The notes under the pieces were generated by a model that was given only the letters and a program-made list of their open reading frames with translations, had not been told where the DNA came from and did not search any database. Both the position numbers and the translations under genes were made by a program. Positions 22,936-30,410 of a DNA stretch of 64,000 nt are shown piece after piece. Numbering within the stretch: the first letter of the stretch is position 1; each line of letters begins with the position of its first letter. Source of the stretch: Desulfolinea sp964487745 (lineage in GTDB: Bacteria > Chloroflexota > Anaerolineae > Anaerolineales > Villigracilaceae); contig CAZASG010000003.1 of assembly GCA_964487745.1 (NCBI GenBank), positions 1 to 64,000 on the forward strand, read 5' to 3'.

Positions 22936-25070
22936 ACTCTCTCATTTTCTCCTATTGGTCGCAAAACCGAAACAGTCGTACCCATCCCTGGACTGGTATC
23001 AAGGCGGAATTTTCCTCCGATCGATGCAGCGCGTTCGCGCATTGAACTGAGACCAAAGCGGGGAAAATCTGCATTTTCAACGGTATCCAATTCAAAACCA
23101 CAGCCATTATCGACTATCTCCAGAGAAAAAGCACCTTCTTCGCAATTTATCGAAACGGTGACTTGGGTCGCATTTGCGTGTTTGCGAATATTACTGAGCG
23201 CTTCCTGGACGATACGCAGAATTTGTAATTTTGTTTCAGTATTCAATTCTATCTCATCGACCTTCTCACAAATATTGTAAGTTACATACAAATTACTGAG
23301 GCGATTGAATTGGGTAATGTAGTTTTCGAGTGTGTCGGTCAGGTGCCCGGAAAGATGACCGGATCCCGATGTTTTCAGATCAAGGATTGCCTTACGCACA
23401 TCCACAGAAAGCCCCTGTGCAGCTTCTTCAAGTTGGGAGAGGTTTTTCTTGGCGTTATCCAGTTCACCATTTTCAATGAAGAGGCGCACAGCCATTGCCT
23501 TTGTATTGACATAACCCAGAAGTTGTCCCATGTTATCATGCAATTCACGGGCAATGCGCTCACGCTCGGCTAAAGTGGCTTCTTGATTAAGTTGACAGAG
23601 TTGGGCATTTTTGATCGCTAAGCCAATTTGATCGGTAACAGATTTCAACAAATCGATGTCAGGATCACTAACAGGCTGGGATAAAGGTAAACGGATGCTA
23701 AGTGTGCCTACAATATCTCCATAGGCATTGATCGGCAAGCAAATATCGCGATGATCATTCAAGCTGGGTTGATACCAGGGGCGGTCAGCGTCATTGGCGC
23801 TGCTGATAACGACATCTTCTTGATCGACGACTATCCCGCATAGACAATCTTCCAGTTTGGGAGGTGTTATGAGGCACGGATGTGCTTCGGGGACGCCGCG
23901 ATCCGCTACGAGACGAAAAGTCTGCTTGGCGCCATCGAACAAGCACAGGGTTCCGCCCGTGTCGCCGCCGAGCCAGTCGAGTTTCAATACAGCGCCCAAG
24001 GCCTCATCCAGAATTTGATCTAATTCGCCTCCCCCTCCCAGAATTTCGGCGACAGTATATAAGGTTGCTAATTCTTTATTACGTTGTTGGATATCCTCTT
24101 CAGCCTGTCGGCGATCAGTAATATCTCGTTGAATGGCTAAAAAGCCTGCCACTTGCTCGTTTTCATCAAAGATCGGGTTGGCAGAACCCTCCACGTAAAT
24201 CATTCTGCCATCTTTACATTTGTTGATCCATGTGCCTTTGACGACTTTGTTCTCGAGAATATTTTTCCAGAAATTTTCGTAATCCTGCGGAGATAATAAT
24301 CCGCTTTTCAGGATGCGAGGGGTGACTTTGTTTACGACTTCTTCTTGCGTAAACCCATAAACGGTTTTAAATTCTGGATTGACATAGGTGATGATGCCAT
24401 CGGGATCGGTCAGGAAAATAACATCACCTGATCTTTCAACAGCTTTGCGGAGCTTGCCTAACTCATCTTCGGCTTGCTTCCGTTTTGTTATATCGCGTAC
24501 GATTGCTTGAACGGCCGGTTCCCCCTCATAGATAAAGGGGGCCGCCAGGATTTCTGCAGAGATGACTTCTCCATCCAGTCGGCAAAACTCTTGTTCGATT
24601 AAATGCTCACCCTCCCCTTGTAAATATTGTTGACGAATTGTTTTATATTCATTTTCATCTGTATTAAGAAATGTATAAATGGATTGCCCCATGATCTCAT
24701 TTGGGTTATCCGCACCCAATAATGCTACCCCTGCGGAGTTTACGAAAACAATGCGATCGTCACTTTGCACGAAAACAGCATCAGGGGAAAGTTCTACGAG
24801 GTGGCGATATTTTTCTTCGTTGGCTTTGAGAGCATCCGCCGATTGTTTTTGCCGTAGAATGGATGCCTTTGCATAGAATGCAAAACCAGCCATAAAGGTA
24901 AACACTAACACACGCTGCCATATTTCGTGACTGGTGGGCGCAAAGACTTGCTCCTCGAAAGTTCCCACCTGGAAAACAAAAGACATTATCGCGGCTTCAA
25001 ATAGCCAAAAAAATATCCCCAGGAAGAGTGCAAGAAAGAAGAGCTTAACTTTTCTATCAAAAAAATTCAT
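22932..25070 (-). CDS. PAS-PAS-GAF sensor histidine kinase (NarX-type, HisKA_3)
   Basis: The start is the ATG at 25070-25068, preceded by a purine-rich GGTGGTGG; an upstream GTG at 25091 is less likely. The 712-residue protein has two transmembrane helices in the first 75 residues, two PAS domains each ending in a PAC motif (VRDITKRKQAEDEL, IQRDITDRRQAEED), a GAF domain (about 340-500) containing a CLCG motif, then HisKA_3 with the phosphoacceptor in ERIARELHDNMGQLLG and a HATPase_c domain (NIRKHANAT, IVDNGCGF, GLSSMRERAASIGG). The GAF or PAS domains may sense redox state or a ligand. It is divergent from the nine-haem cytochrome operon with about 240 bases between. Confidence 0.93.
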   Translation of the reverse strand: MNFFDRKVKLFFLALFLGIFFWLFEAAIMSFVFQVGTFEEQVFAPTSHEIWQRVLVFTFMAGFAFYAKASILRQKQSADALKANEEKYRHLVELSPDAVFVQSDDRIVFVNSAGVALLGADNPNEIMGQSIYTFLNTDENEYKTIRQQYLQGEGEHLIEQEFCRLDGEVISAEILAAPFIYEGEPAVQAIVRDITKRKQAEDELGKLRKAVERSGDVIFLTDPDGIITYVNPEFKTVYGFTQEEVVNKVTPRILKSGLLSPQDYENFWKNILENKVVKGTWINKCKDGRMIYVEGSANPIFDENEQVAGFLAIQRDITDRRQAEEDIQQRNKELATLYTVAEILGGGGELDQILDEALGAVLKLDWLGGDTGGTLCLFDGAKQTFRLVADRGVPEAHPCLITPPKLEDCLCGIVVDQEDVVISSANDADRPWYQPSLNDHRDICLPINAYGDIVGTLSIRLPLSQPVSDPDIDLLKSVTDQIGLAIKNAQLCQLNQEATLAERERIARELHDNMGQLLGYVNTKAMAVRLFIENGELDNAKKNLSQLEEAAQGLSVDVRKAILDLKTSGSGHLSGHLTDTLENYITQFNRLSNLYVTYNICEKVDEIELNTETKLQILRIVQEALSNIRKHANATQVTVSINCEEGAFSLEIVDNGCGFELDTVENADFPRFGLSSMRERAASIGGKFRLDTSPGMGTTVSVLRPIGENERV

Positions 25071-25219
25071 GCCACCACCATTTCTGTACACAAAAGAAGC
25101 CTTTATGGACTTGAGATTATATCAAAAGGGGGATGGTGATATTTCTCAAGATAAGCATGACGCTTTTATATAGGAAAATCACCTACCCAATTGTATGACC
25201 GCATCTACCCGAAAGAGTA

Positions 25220-25248
25220 TTGCGATTTGATTCGGCGCACACTAATAT
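25220..25248 (+). promoter_or_regulatory. Candidate promoter of the nine-haem cytochrome operon
   Basis: TTGCGA (25220-25225), a 17-base spacer and TAATAT (25243-25248) lie in the divergent region between kinase and cytochrome genes. The predicted message would have a leader of about 59 bases with AGGAAAAGGG before the ATG at 25314. Confidence 0.5.
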
Positions 25249-25313
25249 TGCGTCATCTTTCACAATCTATCCAATGTTGATATTTTAGCATCTCAACAGG
25301 AAAAGGGTTTTTG

Positions 25314-26399
25314 ATGAAACATTCAAGAATACGTTTTTTAGTTCCTGCTTTAGCCTTGGTCGTGCTTTGGCTTTTAGGGGTTACGGTTGCTCAAGCCAGC
25401 CCAACCGTTCAAGTAGATCTCACCCCCACACCGGTGCCTCCGGGAGTATCCATCCCTGGACAGGAGATGCCGGGGATGGCGGGAGAAATGACCACTTCAT
25501 CTGTTTATACCGACTGCCGTGAGTGCCACTGGGATATTTACCTGATCTGGGAAAAAAGCTCACATGGGCAAGGGCTCTCTTGTAGCCAATGTCATCTTGC
25601 TGTGAGCGAGGATGATAACCACGCCCGTGCTGGACATGGTGCACAGGAAGGCGGCTCAGAAGAATGTATGGCATGTCATACAACCGGATATGATGCGCAG
25701 ACCGACACTTGGACTGATGGCAATATCCATTGTACAGCCTGCCACACTCCGATCCCGGATACGCACCCGGATGACCCAGCCCCTACCAACCGATCAGCCG
25801 ATCTATGCGGGGAATGTCATATTCAGGCAAATTTTGAATGGCAGATCAGCACACACGGGGTAGAGGGTGTTTCATGTGTGGATTGTCACAACCAACATCG
25901 CGCAACGTTAAAAAATCCTGTCATGGAGATTGCAGAACAATGCTCTGTCTGTCATGAAGCGCTGGAAGCGGATTTCTCAAAATCGATGCATGCCGAGCAA
26001 GATATTTCGTGTGCGGAATGTCATCTGGTGCCCTTGGAAGATCAGCTTTTGGGTCGAGGGAATGCTCGTTTAAACCATACTTTCGAAGTGGATATTAATG
26101 CCTGTCTTCAATGTCATAGAGAAATGTTACATGCGCCAAATATTGACGATGACAATGTGCATTTATATAGTCAGCTAAACGATGGCAAAAGCCACGACGT
26201 GGCTCATGCAGAAGAATTAGATGCGATGGCTTCGGCAGTTGAGGTTGAAGTAACTGCTTCACCTCCAGAAGCCAATGCCAATAGTTTTATGGCCTTTACG
26301 ATGATCTTTGGGGTTGGAGCTGGTGTAGGGGCAGTTTCATGGACGGCAAATCTTTTGTACAAAGGGGTTAGCCGACTTATAAAACGGAAAAGAAAATGA
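25314..26399 (+). CDS. Nine-haem membrane-anchored cytochrome c
   Basis: The ATG at 25314 is chosen, with AGGAAAAGGG upstream; a TTG three bases earlier is less likely. The 361-residue protein has a signal sequence (about 1-28), nine CXXCH sites beginning at Cys68, 90, 118, 140, 165, 188, 210, 233 and 264, and a C-terminal transmembrane helix (about 327-348) followed by a basic tail. The haem region thus faces outwards, anchored at its C-terminus. Spacing of 20-30 residues between sites indicates close haem packing, as in NrfB/octahaem-type electron carriers. It is followed with a four-base overlap by the Tat-type ferredoxin, then NrfD. It is probably the electron acceptor or terminal module of a quinol-oxidising complex; a nitrite reductase (NrfA) active-site motif CXXCK is not seen. 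Confidence 0.9.
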   Translation: MKHSRIRFLVPALALVVLWLLGVTVAQASPTVQVDLTPTPVPPGVSIPGQEMPGMAGEMTTSSVYTDCRECHWDIYLIWEKSSHGQGLSCSQCHLAVSEDDNHARAGHGAQEGGSEECMACHTTGYDAQTDTWTDGNIHCTACHTPIPDTHPDDPAPTNRSADLCGECHIQANFEWQISTHGVEGVSCVDCHNQHRATLKNPVMEIAEQCSVCHEALEADFSKSMHAEQDISCAECHLVPLEDQLLGRGNARLNHTFEVDINACLQCHREMLHAPNIDDDNVHLYSQLNDGKSHDVAHAEELDAMASAVEVEVTASPPEANANSFMAFTMIFGVGAGVGAVSWTANLLYKGVSRLIKRKRK

Positions 26400-27154
26400 C
26401 AAAAAAAATCGGACGACGCGATTTCGTTAAACTCTTGGCTGTTGGCACAGCTACTGCTATCGGTTTGCGGAAAAAAACTACTACTCAGGCTTCAGGTCCA
26501 GTAGAAGGTGGAAAGCGTTCATGGGTAATGGTGATCGATCAAGATCTATGTACGGGTTGTGGCTATTGTACACAAGCCTGTCAGGCACATAACGATACCC
26601 CACCCGAAATCGAATGGACGAGAGTTATCCATGATCGCAAAGTTGGTAATCGAGATGTTTTCCTCCCTCGTCCTTGCCAGCACTGTGATCATGCTCCCTG
26701 TATCGGCGTTTGCCCGGTCGGCGCAAGTTACAAACGATCTGATGGCATCGTTATGATGAATTATGACCGTTGTATTGGCTGTCGCTATTGTCAGATCGCC
26801 TGTCCTTATCAGGCACGAGCTTTCAACTGGGAAGAATTCACAGGAGATAATCCTTCTGTACCTGATTTTGGCAAACCTGAAGTGGAACGTCGTCCACGCG
26901 GTGTTGCTGAAAAATGCACCTTTTGCTCCCATCGCGTTGATCGTGGGCTAAAAAAAGGATTAACGCCTGGCGTACATACCTATGCCTCCCCTGCTTGTGT
27001 GGTCGCTTGTCCGGTTAGCGCGCGTATTTTTGGCGACCTGAATAATCCGCTTTCAAATGTAAGTCAGGTATTGGAGAATCAGGTCTACTATCAATTACGC
27101 CCGGATATGGGGAACGATACTCGAGTCTATTATTTGCCTGTTCGAGATATTTAG
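26396..27154 (+). CDS. Tat-exported 4x[4Fe-4S] ferredoxin subunit (NrfC/PsrB/HybA-like)
   Basis: The 252-residue protein starts with a twin-arginine signal (GRRDFVKLLAVGTATAIG), so it is exported folded with its clusters. Four cluster-binding segments follow: CTGCGYCTQAC, CQHCDHAPCIGVCPVG, CIGCRYCQIACPYQ, and CTFCSHRVDRG paired with CVVACPV. This is the DMSO-reductase-type iron-sulfur subunit fold seen in NrfC, PsrB and the ActB C-terminus. It would pass electrons between the NrfD quinol site and the nine-haem cytochrome. It overlaps the cytochrome gene by four bases and is 13 bases before nrfD, so the three proteins are probably made in equal amounts. Confidence 0.94.
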   Translation: MTKKIGRRDFVKLLAVGTATAIGLRKKTTTQASGPVEGGKRSWVMVIDQDLCTGCGYCTQACQAHNDTPPEIEWTRVIHDRKVGNRDVFLPRPCQHCDHAPCIGVCPVGASYKRSDGIVMMNYDRCIGCRYCQIACPYQARAFNWEEFTGDNPSVPDFGKPEVERRPRGVAEKCTFCSHRVDRGLKKGLTPGVHTYASPACVVACPVSARIFGDLNNPLSNVSQVLENQVYYQLRPDMGNDTRVYYLPVRDI

Positions 27155-27167
27155 AAAGAATAATGCG

Positions 27168-28448
27168 ATGGCTAAAATACGCGGATTTCTAAAATCAACA
27201 GTAACTTTTCTTTGGATGCTTTTCCTGTCAGCAGGTGTTGTAGCAGGGCTTTGGGGAGGGTATCAAGTCTTGACGAAGGGCTTGGTCGTCACGAACTTAA
27301 CAGATCTCGTCCCTTGGGGGTTATGGATCGGCATCGATCTTTCATCCATTGCTCTAAGTGCAGGCGCATTTTCCCTCTGTGCTCTGGTCTATTTGGTCGG
27401 ATTGAAGCAATATGAACCGGTTGCGCGTACAGCTACCTTCATTGGATTTGTTGGTTACAGTATGGCGATGCTTTGCCTCTTCATGGATATTGGACGTCCA
27501 GATCGCTTTTGGCATGGCTTTGTCTTTTGGAATGTACACTCGGTTCTCTGGGAAGTGACGATGTGCGTCGGGCTTTATTTCAGCGTGCTCATGGTTGAGA
27601 CGCTGCCCATCATTGCAGAGATGGATTGGATCAAGCGTGTTTTTCCAAAGCTATCTGCGAAGATACAGGGCATCCATCATTTCTCACCTTTTTTGGCAAT
27701 TCTTGGGCTAAGTTTCTCTTTGCTTCACCAGTCATCTCTTGGAGCAACTTATGGAGTGCTTCAGTCACGCCCGGCATGGTATCGGCCTACCTTGGCTCTT
27801 ATCTTTATCTACTCAGCCGTACTGGGTGGTATTTCTCTGACGATTTTCGCTTCTATGATCTCGTCACGTCTATCCAAGAAAGCCAAAATCAATGACAAAA
27901 TCCTAAAACCACTAACCCGCGCCCTTGGCTGGGGCTTGATGGGCTATCTTTACTTCCGCTTTTGGGATACTTTTGCGCTTACATATAATTACCAGCCCGG
28001 ACGTTCGGAAAGCCTCACCATGTTGACGAAGGGAGCGTTATCCTTTAATTTTTGGATACTGGAAATACTTCTCGGTGCGATAATCCCCATCTTTATCTTT
28101 ATGAAAAAGAGATGGCGCGAGAATGAAAGCTTACGGATGTTCGCACTAGCAATGGTCGTCGTTGGGGTGATTGCCTATCGCTGGGACACAAATATGGTTG
28201 GACAAATGATCGTGCTTACTTATCTGCCGCGTGAGATCCAAACGCTTTATACTCAATACACACCATCCTTGATTGAGATCCTCGTAGGTATTGGGGTTGT
28301 ATCTTACGGATTTATGGCATTTACGATCGGTGTCCGTTTTTTCAAGGTTGTTGACCATACCCTTGTACATAAAGAAGAGCATGATCTTGTAGCAGAACCT
28401 GAGCGCGAGCTGCAACCTGTTCCTGTTCCAAGCGGAGCAAGCGATTAG
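27168..28448 (+). CDS. nrfD: NrfD/PsrC-family quinol-interacting membrane subunit
   Basis: The 426-residue protein has ten or so transmembrane helices in two bundles. Family features include LVPWGLWIGIDLSSIALSAG, MLCLFMDIGRPDRFWHGF and FLAILGLSFSLLHQSSLG, all typical of the long NrfD form (Hdr/Qrc/ACIII type). These proteins bind menaquinol at the outer side of the membrane and pass electrons to an iron-sulfur subunit without haem. With the ferredoxin and nine-haem cytochrome it forms a likely membrane-bound menaquinol dehydrogenase. A short charged C-terminus rich in Glu and Pro follows the last helix. No terminator is evident after the gene. Confidence 0.93.
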   Translation: MAKIRGFLKSTVTFLWMLFLSAGVVAGLWGGYQVLTKGLVVTNLTDLVPWGLWIGIDLSSIALSAGAFSLCALVYLVGLKQYEPVARTATFIGFVGYSMAMLCLFMDIGRPDRFWHGFVFWNVHSVLWEVTMCVGLYFSVLMVETLPIIAEMDWIKRVFPKLSAKIQGIHHFSPFLAILGLSFSLLHQSSLGATYGVLQSRPAWYRPTLALIFIYSAVLGGISLTIFASMISSRLSKKAKINDKILKPLTRALGWGLMGYLYFRFWDTFALTYNYQPGRSESLTMLTKGALSFNFWILEILLGAIIPIFIFMKKRWRENESLRMFALAMVVVGVIAYRWDTNMVGQMIVLTYLPREIQTLYTQYTPSLIEILVGIGVVSYGFMAFTIGVRFFKVVDHTLVHKEEHDLVAEPERELQPVPVPSGASD

Positions 28449-28663
28449 CCTTATTTTTTTGTTCAATTCCTAACAAATTAATGCTCTGATATGTAATTTG
28501 TATGATGCTGTTACTGTATTGATGAGTTTAGTGCGGTATAAATCAAATATACGGGCATAAATTCCGTCCGGGTGTAGCTGTAATCTAAAATTACACTATT
28601 TTTCCCCTGTTCGCATCACAATTTCCGTAATAAGTCCTCTCAACTCTTCTTGACTAACCATTG

Positions 28664-28990
28664 TCAGATAAAAGTAGAGGGCTTTGTTACACTGTGCAGA
28701 GTTAGATATCCGATAATTTGCAACTCAATGGGCTGACCGAACATGACATGCTCGGGAAAACCACTGATTTGAGTTAGCACAAAATCAGTAAACTCGTATT
28801 CTGGTCTCGCTGTTAGTAATATACAGCACCGAATTAATATATCCCTGTCAGGATCATCAGTTACCAAGGTGCGTGAGTTAATTCGTATCGTCCCCAATTG
28901 ATAATTTGATGGCATATTGAAGTCAACATAAATATCTCCGGCGGTTGGTGCAGTTCTGATCTCCCTAAGTATGATCGTTATAGCAACCAA
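28664..28990 (-). CDS. Hypothetical small protein, doubtful
   Basis: This is a 108-codon frame starting with TTG, with no clear ribosome-binding site. The predicted peptide has plausible protein composition, including segments such as GDIYVDFNMPSNYQLGTI and GFPEHVMFGQPIELQIIG that look like beta strands, but I recognise no family and it has no signal peptide or membrane helix. It could be the remnant of a larger gene or simply an open frame in AT-rich DNA. Confidence 0.3.
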   Translation of the reverse strand: MVAITIILREIRTAPTAGDIYVDFNMPSNYQLGTIRINSRTLVTDDPDRDILIRCCILLTARPEYEFTDFVLTQISGFPEHVMFGQPIELQIIGYLTLHSVTKPSTFI

Positions 28991-29050
28991 TACACAATTT
29001 CTACGGTGAGTAGTTTATTAGCGTAAATCTCATTGCCTGTTTACTTACTT

Positions 29051-29096
29051 ATATAAGAGAACGTACTGTCTGATAGATTGCCCGTTCTCTCATATA
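29051..29096. repeat. Long imperfect hairpin
   Basis: ATATAAGAGAACG (29051-29063) pairs with CGTTCTCT-C-ATATA (29083-29096), one base bulged, across a 19-base loop. There is no adjacent T-run long enough for a typical terminator. It could be the end of a small non-autonomous element or a factor-binding site. Confidence 0.4.
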
Positions 29097-29313
29097 AACA
29101 TCACACATATTGGGTATCACAAGCCTTGCCCCACCATAATTATTGTCTCTTATGACGTTTCATCATAGCCACTCTGAAAATGTAGGGCTAGCAGTCCAAA
29201 TCTCGAAATTTGGATAATAAGTGCGTACTCGGGATTCAATTAACAGCAAAAAACAACCAGAAATGAGCTAAAAAAATCCTCTGTAGACCACATGGTTCAA
29301 AATTTGGTGTTGG

Positions 29314-29745
29314 TCAAGTAATAAGTGATAAGTTGTAGCGGAAGACAAATAGTTTTGTCACAACTTCGTGCATTTTATCGGACTTAGAGAAAGACAAAGT
29401 CTTGCGTACAAAACGGGCGTTGGACTGCCGAAGGCGGTTGTACCAGCGTTCCATGTGATTGGTCTCTCCATTGCCTTTGCCGACACACTGATGGGTTTCT
29501 TCAGGAAAGACTTTTTGATAGGCATCCCAGAAGTCGCTGAAACTTTGACAAGAACGATATGCCATAGGCAGTTGCTCCCAGAGTTTTCGGCAAGTTTGCT
29601 CACTGCGATCACCGATCACAAAAGATACGATCTGGCGAGTGCGACGGTTCATCACAGTCCAAAGCCAGCGCTTTCTTGCTTTCTGAGAGACAAAAGACCA
29701 CATTTCATCCGCTCCAAGAATGTCATCTGCACTGACTGGCAACAA
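29314..29745 (-). CDS. insB: IS1 transposase, InsB part (catalytic)
   Basis: The frame has 143 codons beginning with TTG; in practice it is expressed from insA by frameshift. It carries the IS1 DDE-type catalytic region: ILGADEMWSFV with the first acidic residues, RTRQIVSFVIGDRS, FSDFWDAYQKVFP, ETNHMERWYNRLRQ and the final ARFVRKTLSFSKS. The upstream in-frame sequence back to the A7 run reads ALPRLEETLLPVSADD, which matches the linker of other InsAB' proteins, so the fusion would be about 230 residues. The stop TGA overlaps the left inverted repeat. Confidence 0.92.
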   Translation of the reverse strand: MLPVSADDILGADEMWSFVSQKARKRWLWTVMNRRTRQIVSFVIGDRSEQTCRKLWEQLPMAYRSCQSFSDFWDAYQKVFPEETHQCVGKGNGETNHMERWYNRLRQSNARFVRKTLSFSKSDKMHEVVTKLFVFRYNLSLIT

Positions 29746-29753
29746 AGTCTCTT

Positions 29754-30020
29754 CTAGCCTTGGGAGTGCTTTGACTTTTTTTGAAGCCAGGCTGACAAGG
29801 TGTGACGACTAACGCCAAAGATGCGCTCGATCCCTCGCATACTAGGGCGTTCGTAATATGCGGCAATGATCTGTTCTTTCTCGGCTTCTGTGTAGCCTCG
29901 CTTGGGATTGAGAACCCCACGCTTTCCGCAGTCTTTGCACCAAAACTGTTGACTACCACTGGCATTGTGTCCGTTCTTGATGATATTTGAACTCTCACAA
30001 GAACGACATCTATGAATGAT
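29754..30020 (-). CDS. insA: IS1 InsA-like DNA-binding protein (start codon unclear)
   Basis: The frame reads CRSCESSNIIKNGHNASG, then WCKDCGKRGVLNPKRGY, a zinc ribbon with two CxxC pairs, followed by a helix-turn-helix segment (ERPSMRGIERIFGVSRHTL) and SAWLQKKSKHSQG before TAG at 29756-29754. InsA binds the inverted repeats and acts as repressor and as the N-terminal part of the transposase. Between the upstream in-frame TGA and the first cysteine there is no ATG, GTG or TTG, only ATC or ATT (30020, 30017), so either a rare start is used or the 5' end is mutated. The coordinates given assume the ATC. Confidence 0.65.
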   Translation of the reverse strand: MIHRCRSCESSNIIKNGHNASGSQQFWCKDCGKRGVLNPKRGYTEAEKEQIIAAYYERPSMRGIERIFGVSRHTLSAWLQKKSKHSQG

Positions 30021-30121
30021 CGTTTCTGTTACCGTAGCAAAACTATAACATCACTTCAACTTGACCACTATCCAAAAAACAAGGTTCCGTAAGGTCTAGA
30101 GCAGGGAGTTCAGCCTTTTTA

Positions 30122-30164
30122 GTTCACATCCGTGAGGTCGTGGGTTCGAGTCCCTCCGCGCCCA
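30122..30164 (+). repeat. attR-like 43-bp direct repeat (3' end of tRNA-Val)
   Basis: Identical to 14510-14552. The upstream part of a tRNA is missing (the preceding bases do not form the 5' half), so this is a tRNA fragment and not a gene. It is followed at once by a terminator hairpin, as expected for the original chromosomal 3' end of tRNA-Val. Confidence 0.85.
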
Positions 30165-30197
30165 TAAATGTCACTTTTATAGTGGCATTTATTCTTT
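30165..30197 (+). terminator. Probable original terminator of tRNA-Val
   Basis: TAAATGTCAC (30165-30174) pairs with GTGGCATTTA (30182-30191), one T-G pair, with a 7-base loop and TTCTTT after it. It starts directly after the displaced tRNA 3' end. Confidence 0.65.
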
Positions 30198-30238
30198 AAA
30201 CCAGTGCTTACATGATAGCCAGAGACAATTTGCCTTGG

Positions 30239-30267
30239 TTGCAAATCCAGCCAGTGCACACTATAAT
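30239..30267 (+). promoter_or_regulatory. Promoter of the kinase/phosphatase operon
   Basis: TTGCAA (30239-30244), a 17-base spacer and TATAAT (30262-30267), the same arrangement as the two tRNA promoters. The start of transcription is expected near 30274, leaving a leader of about 75-137 bases, depending on the true start codon. The leader contains a TTGCC-ATC-GGCAA mini-hairpin near 30298-30311. Confidence 0.7.
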
Positions 30268-30410
30268 TCGGTATTCTTCTTTTTAGTGCCCGGCGTTTTG
30301 CCATCGGCAAGCGTTAGAGGTGAGTTATTATAAATAAGTGAGGTAATCTGGATACTCGAAAGGTCACTCGTTCCGTTTCGAATGACGATCCAAAACCTGT
30401 TCAACAGCAG

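Larger units (their letters stand above)
28449..29305. other. AT-rich, poorly coding stretch between nrfD and IS1
   Basis: Over these 857 bases I see only one weak open frame (28664-28990, minus) and one long hairpin (29051-29096). No recombinase remnant, tRNA or cytochrome fragment is recognisable. Base composition is AT-rich like the left interior edge of the island. Confidence 0.5.
29306..30073 (-). mobile_element. IS1-family insertion sequence (768 bp)
   Basis: The ends are imperfect inverted repeats: GGTGTTGGTCAAGT... at 29306 and, on the other strand, GGATAGTGGTCAAGT... at 30073, with AAGTGAT also shared. The length between these ends is 768 bp, the same as classic IS1. It holds insA and insB in overlapping frames with a run of seven A (on the minus strand) at 29782-29776, the expected site of minus-one frameshifting that makes the InsAB' transposase. 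I find no matching 8-9 bp target duplication at the flanks (TCAAAATTT versus AAAAAACAA), so one end may have been rearranged. Confidence 0.85.

Noticed and set aside
29723..29998. 91-codon frame on the minus strand inside IS1
   Set aside because: It overlaps the true InsA frame (zinc ribbon and helix-turn-helix) but is out of phase with it; no domain.
29297..30082. Target-site duplication around IS1
   Set aside because: The nine bases on the two sides (TCAAAATTT and AAAAAACAA) do not match, so no duplication can be claimed.
30119..30310. 63-codon minus-strand frame ending over the tRNA fragment
   Set aside because: Its peptide contains the GGTRTHDL string that arises from translating tRNA sequence, so it is a shadow of the att-like repeat.
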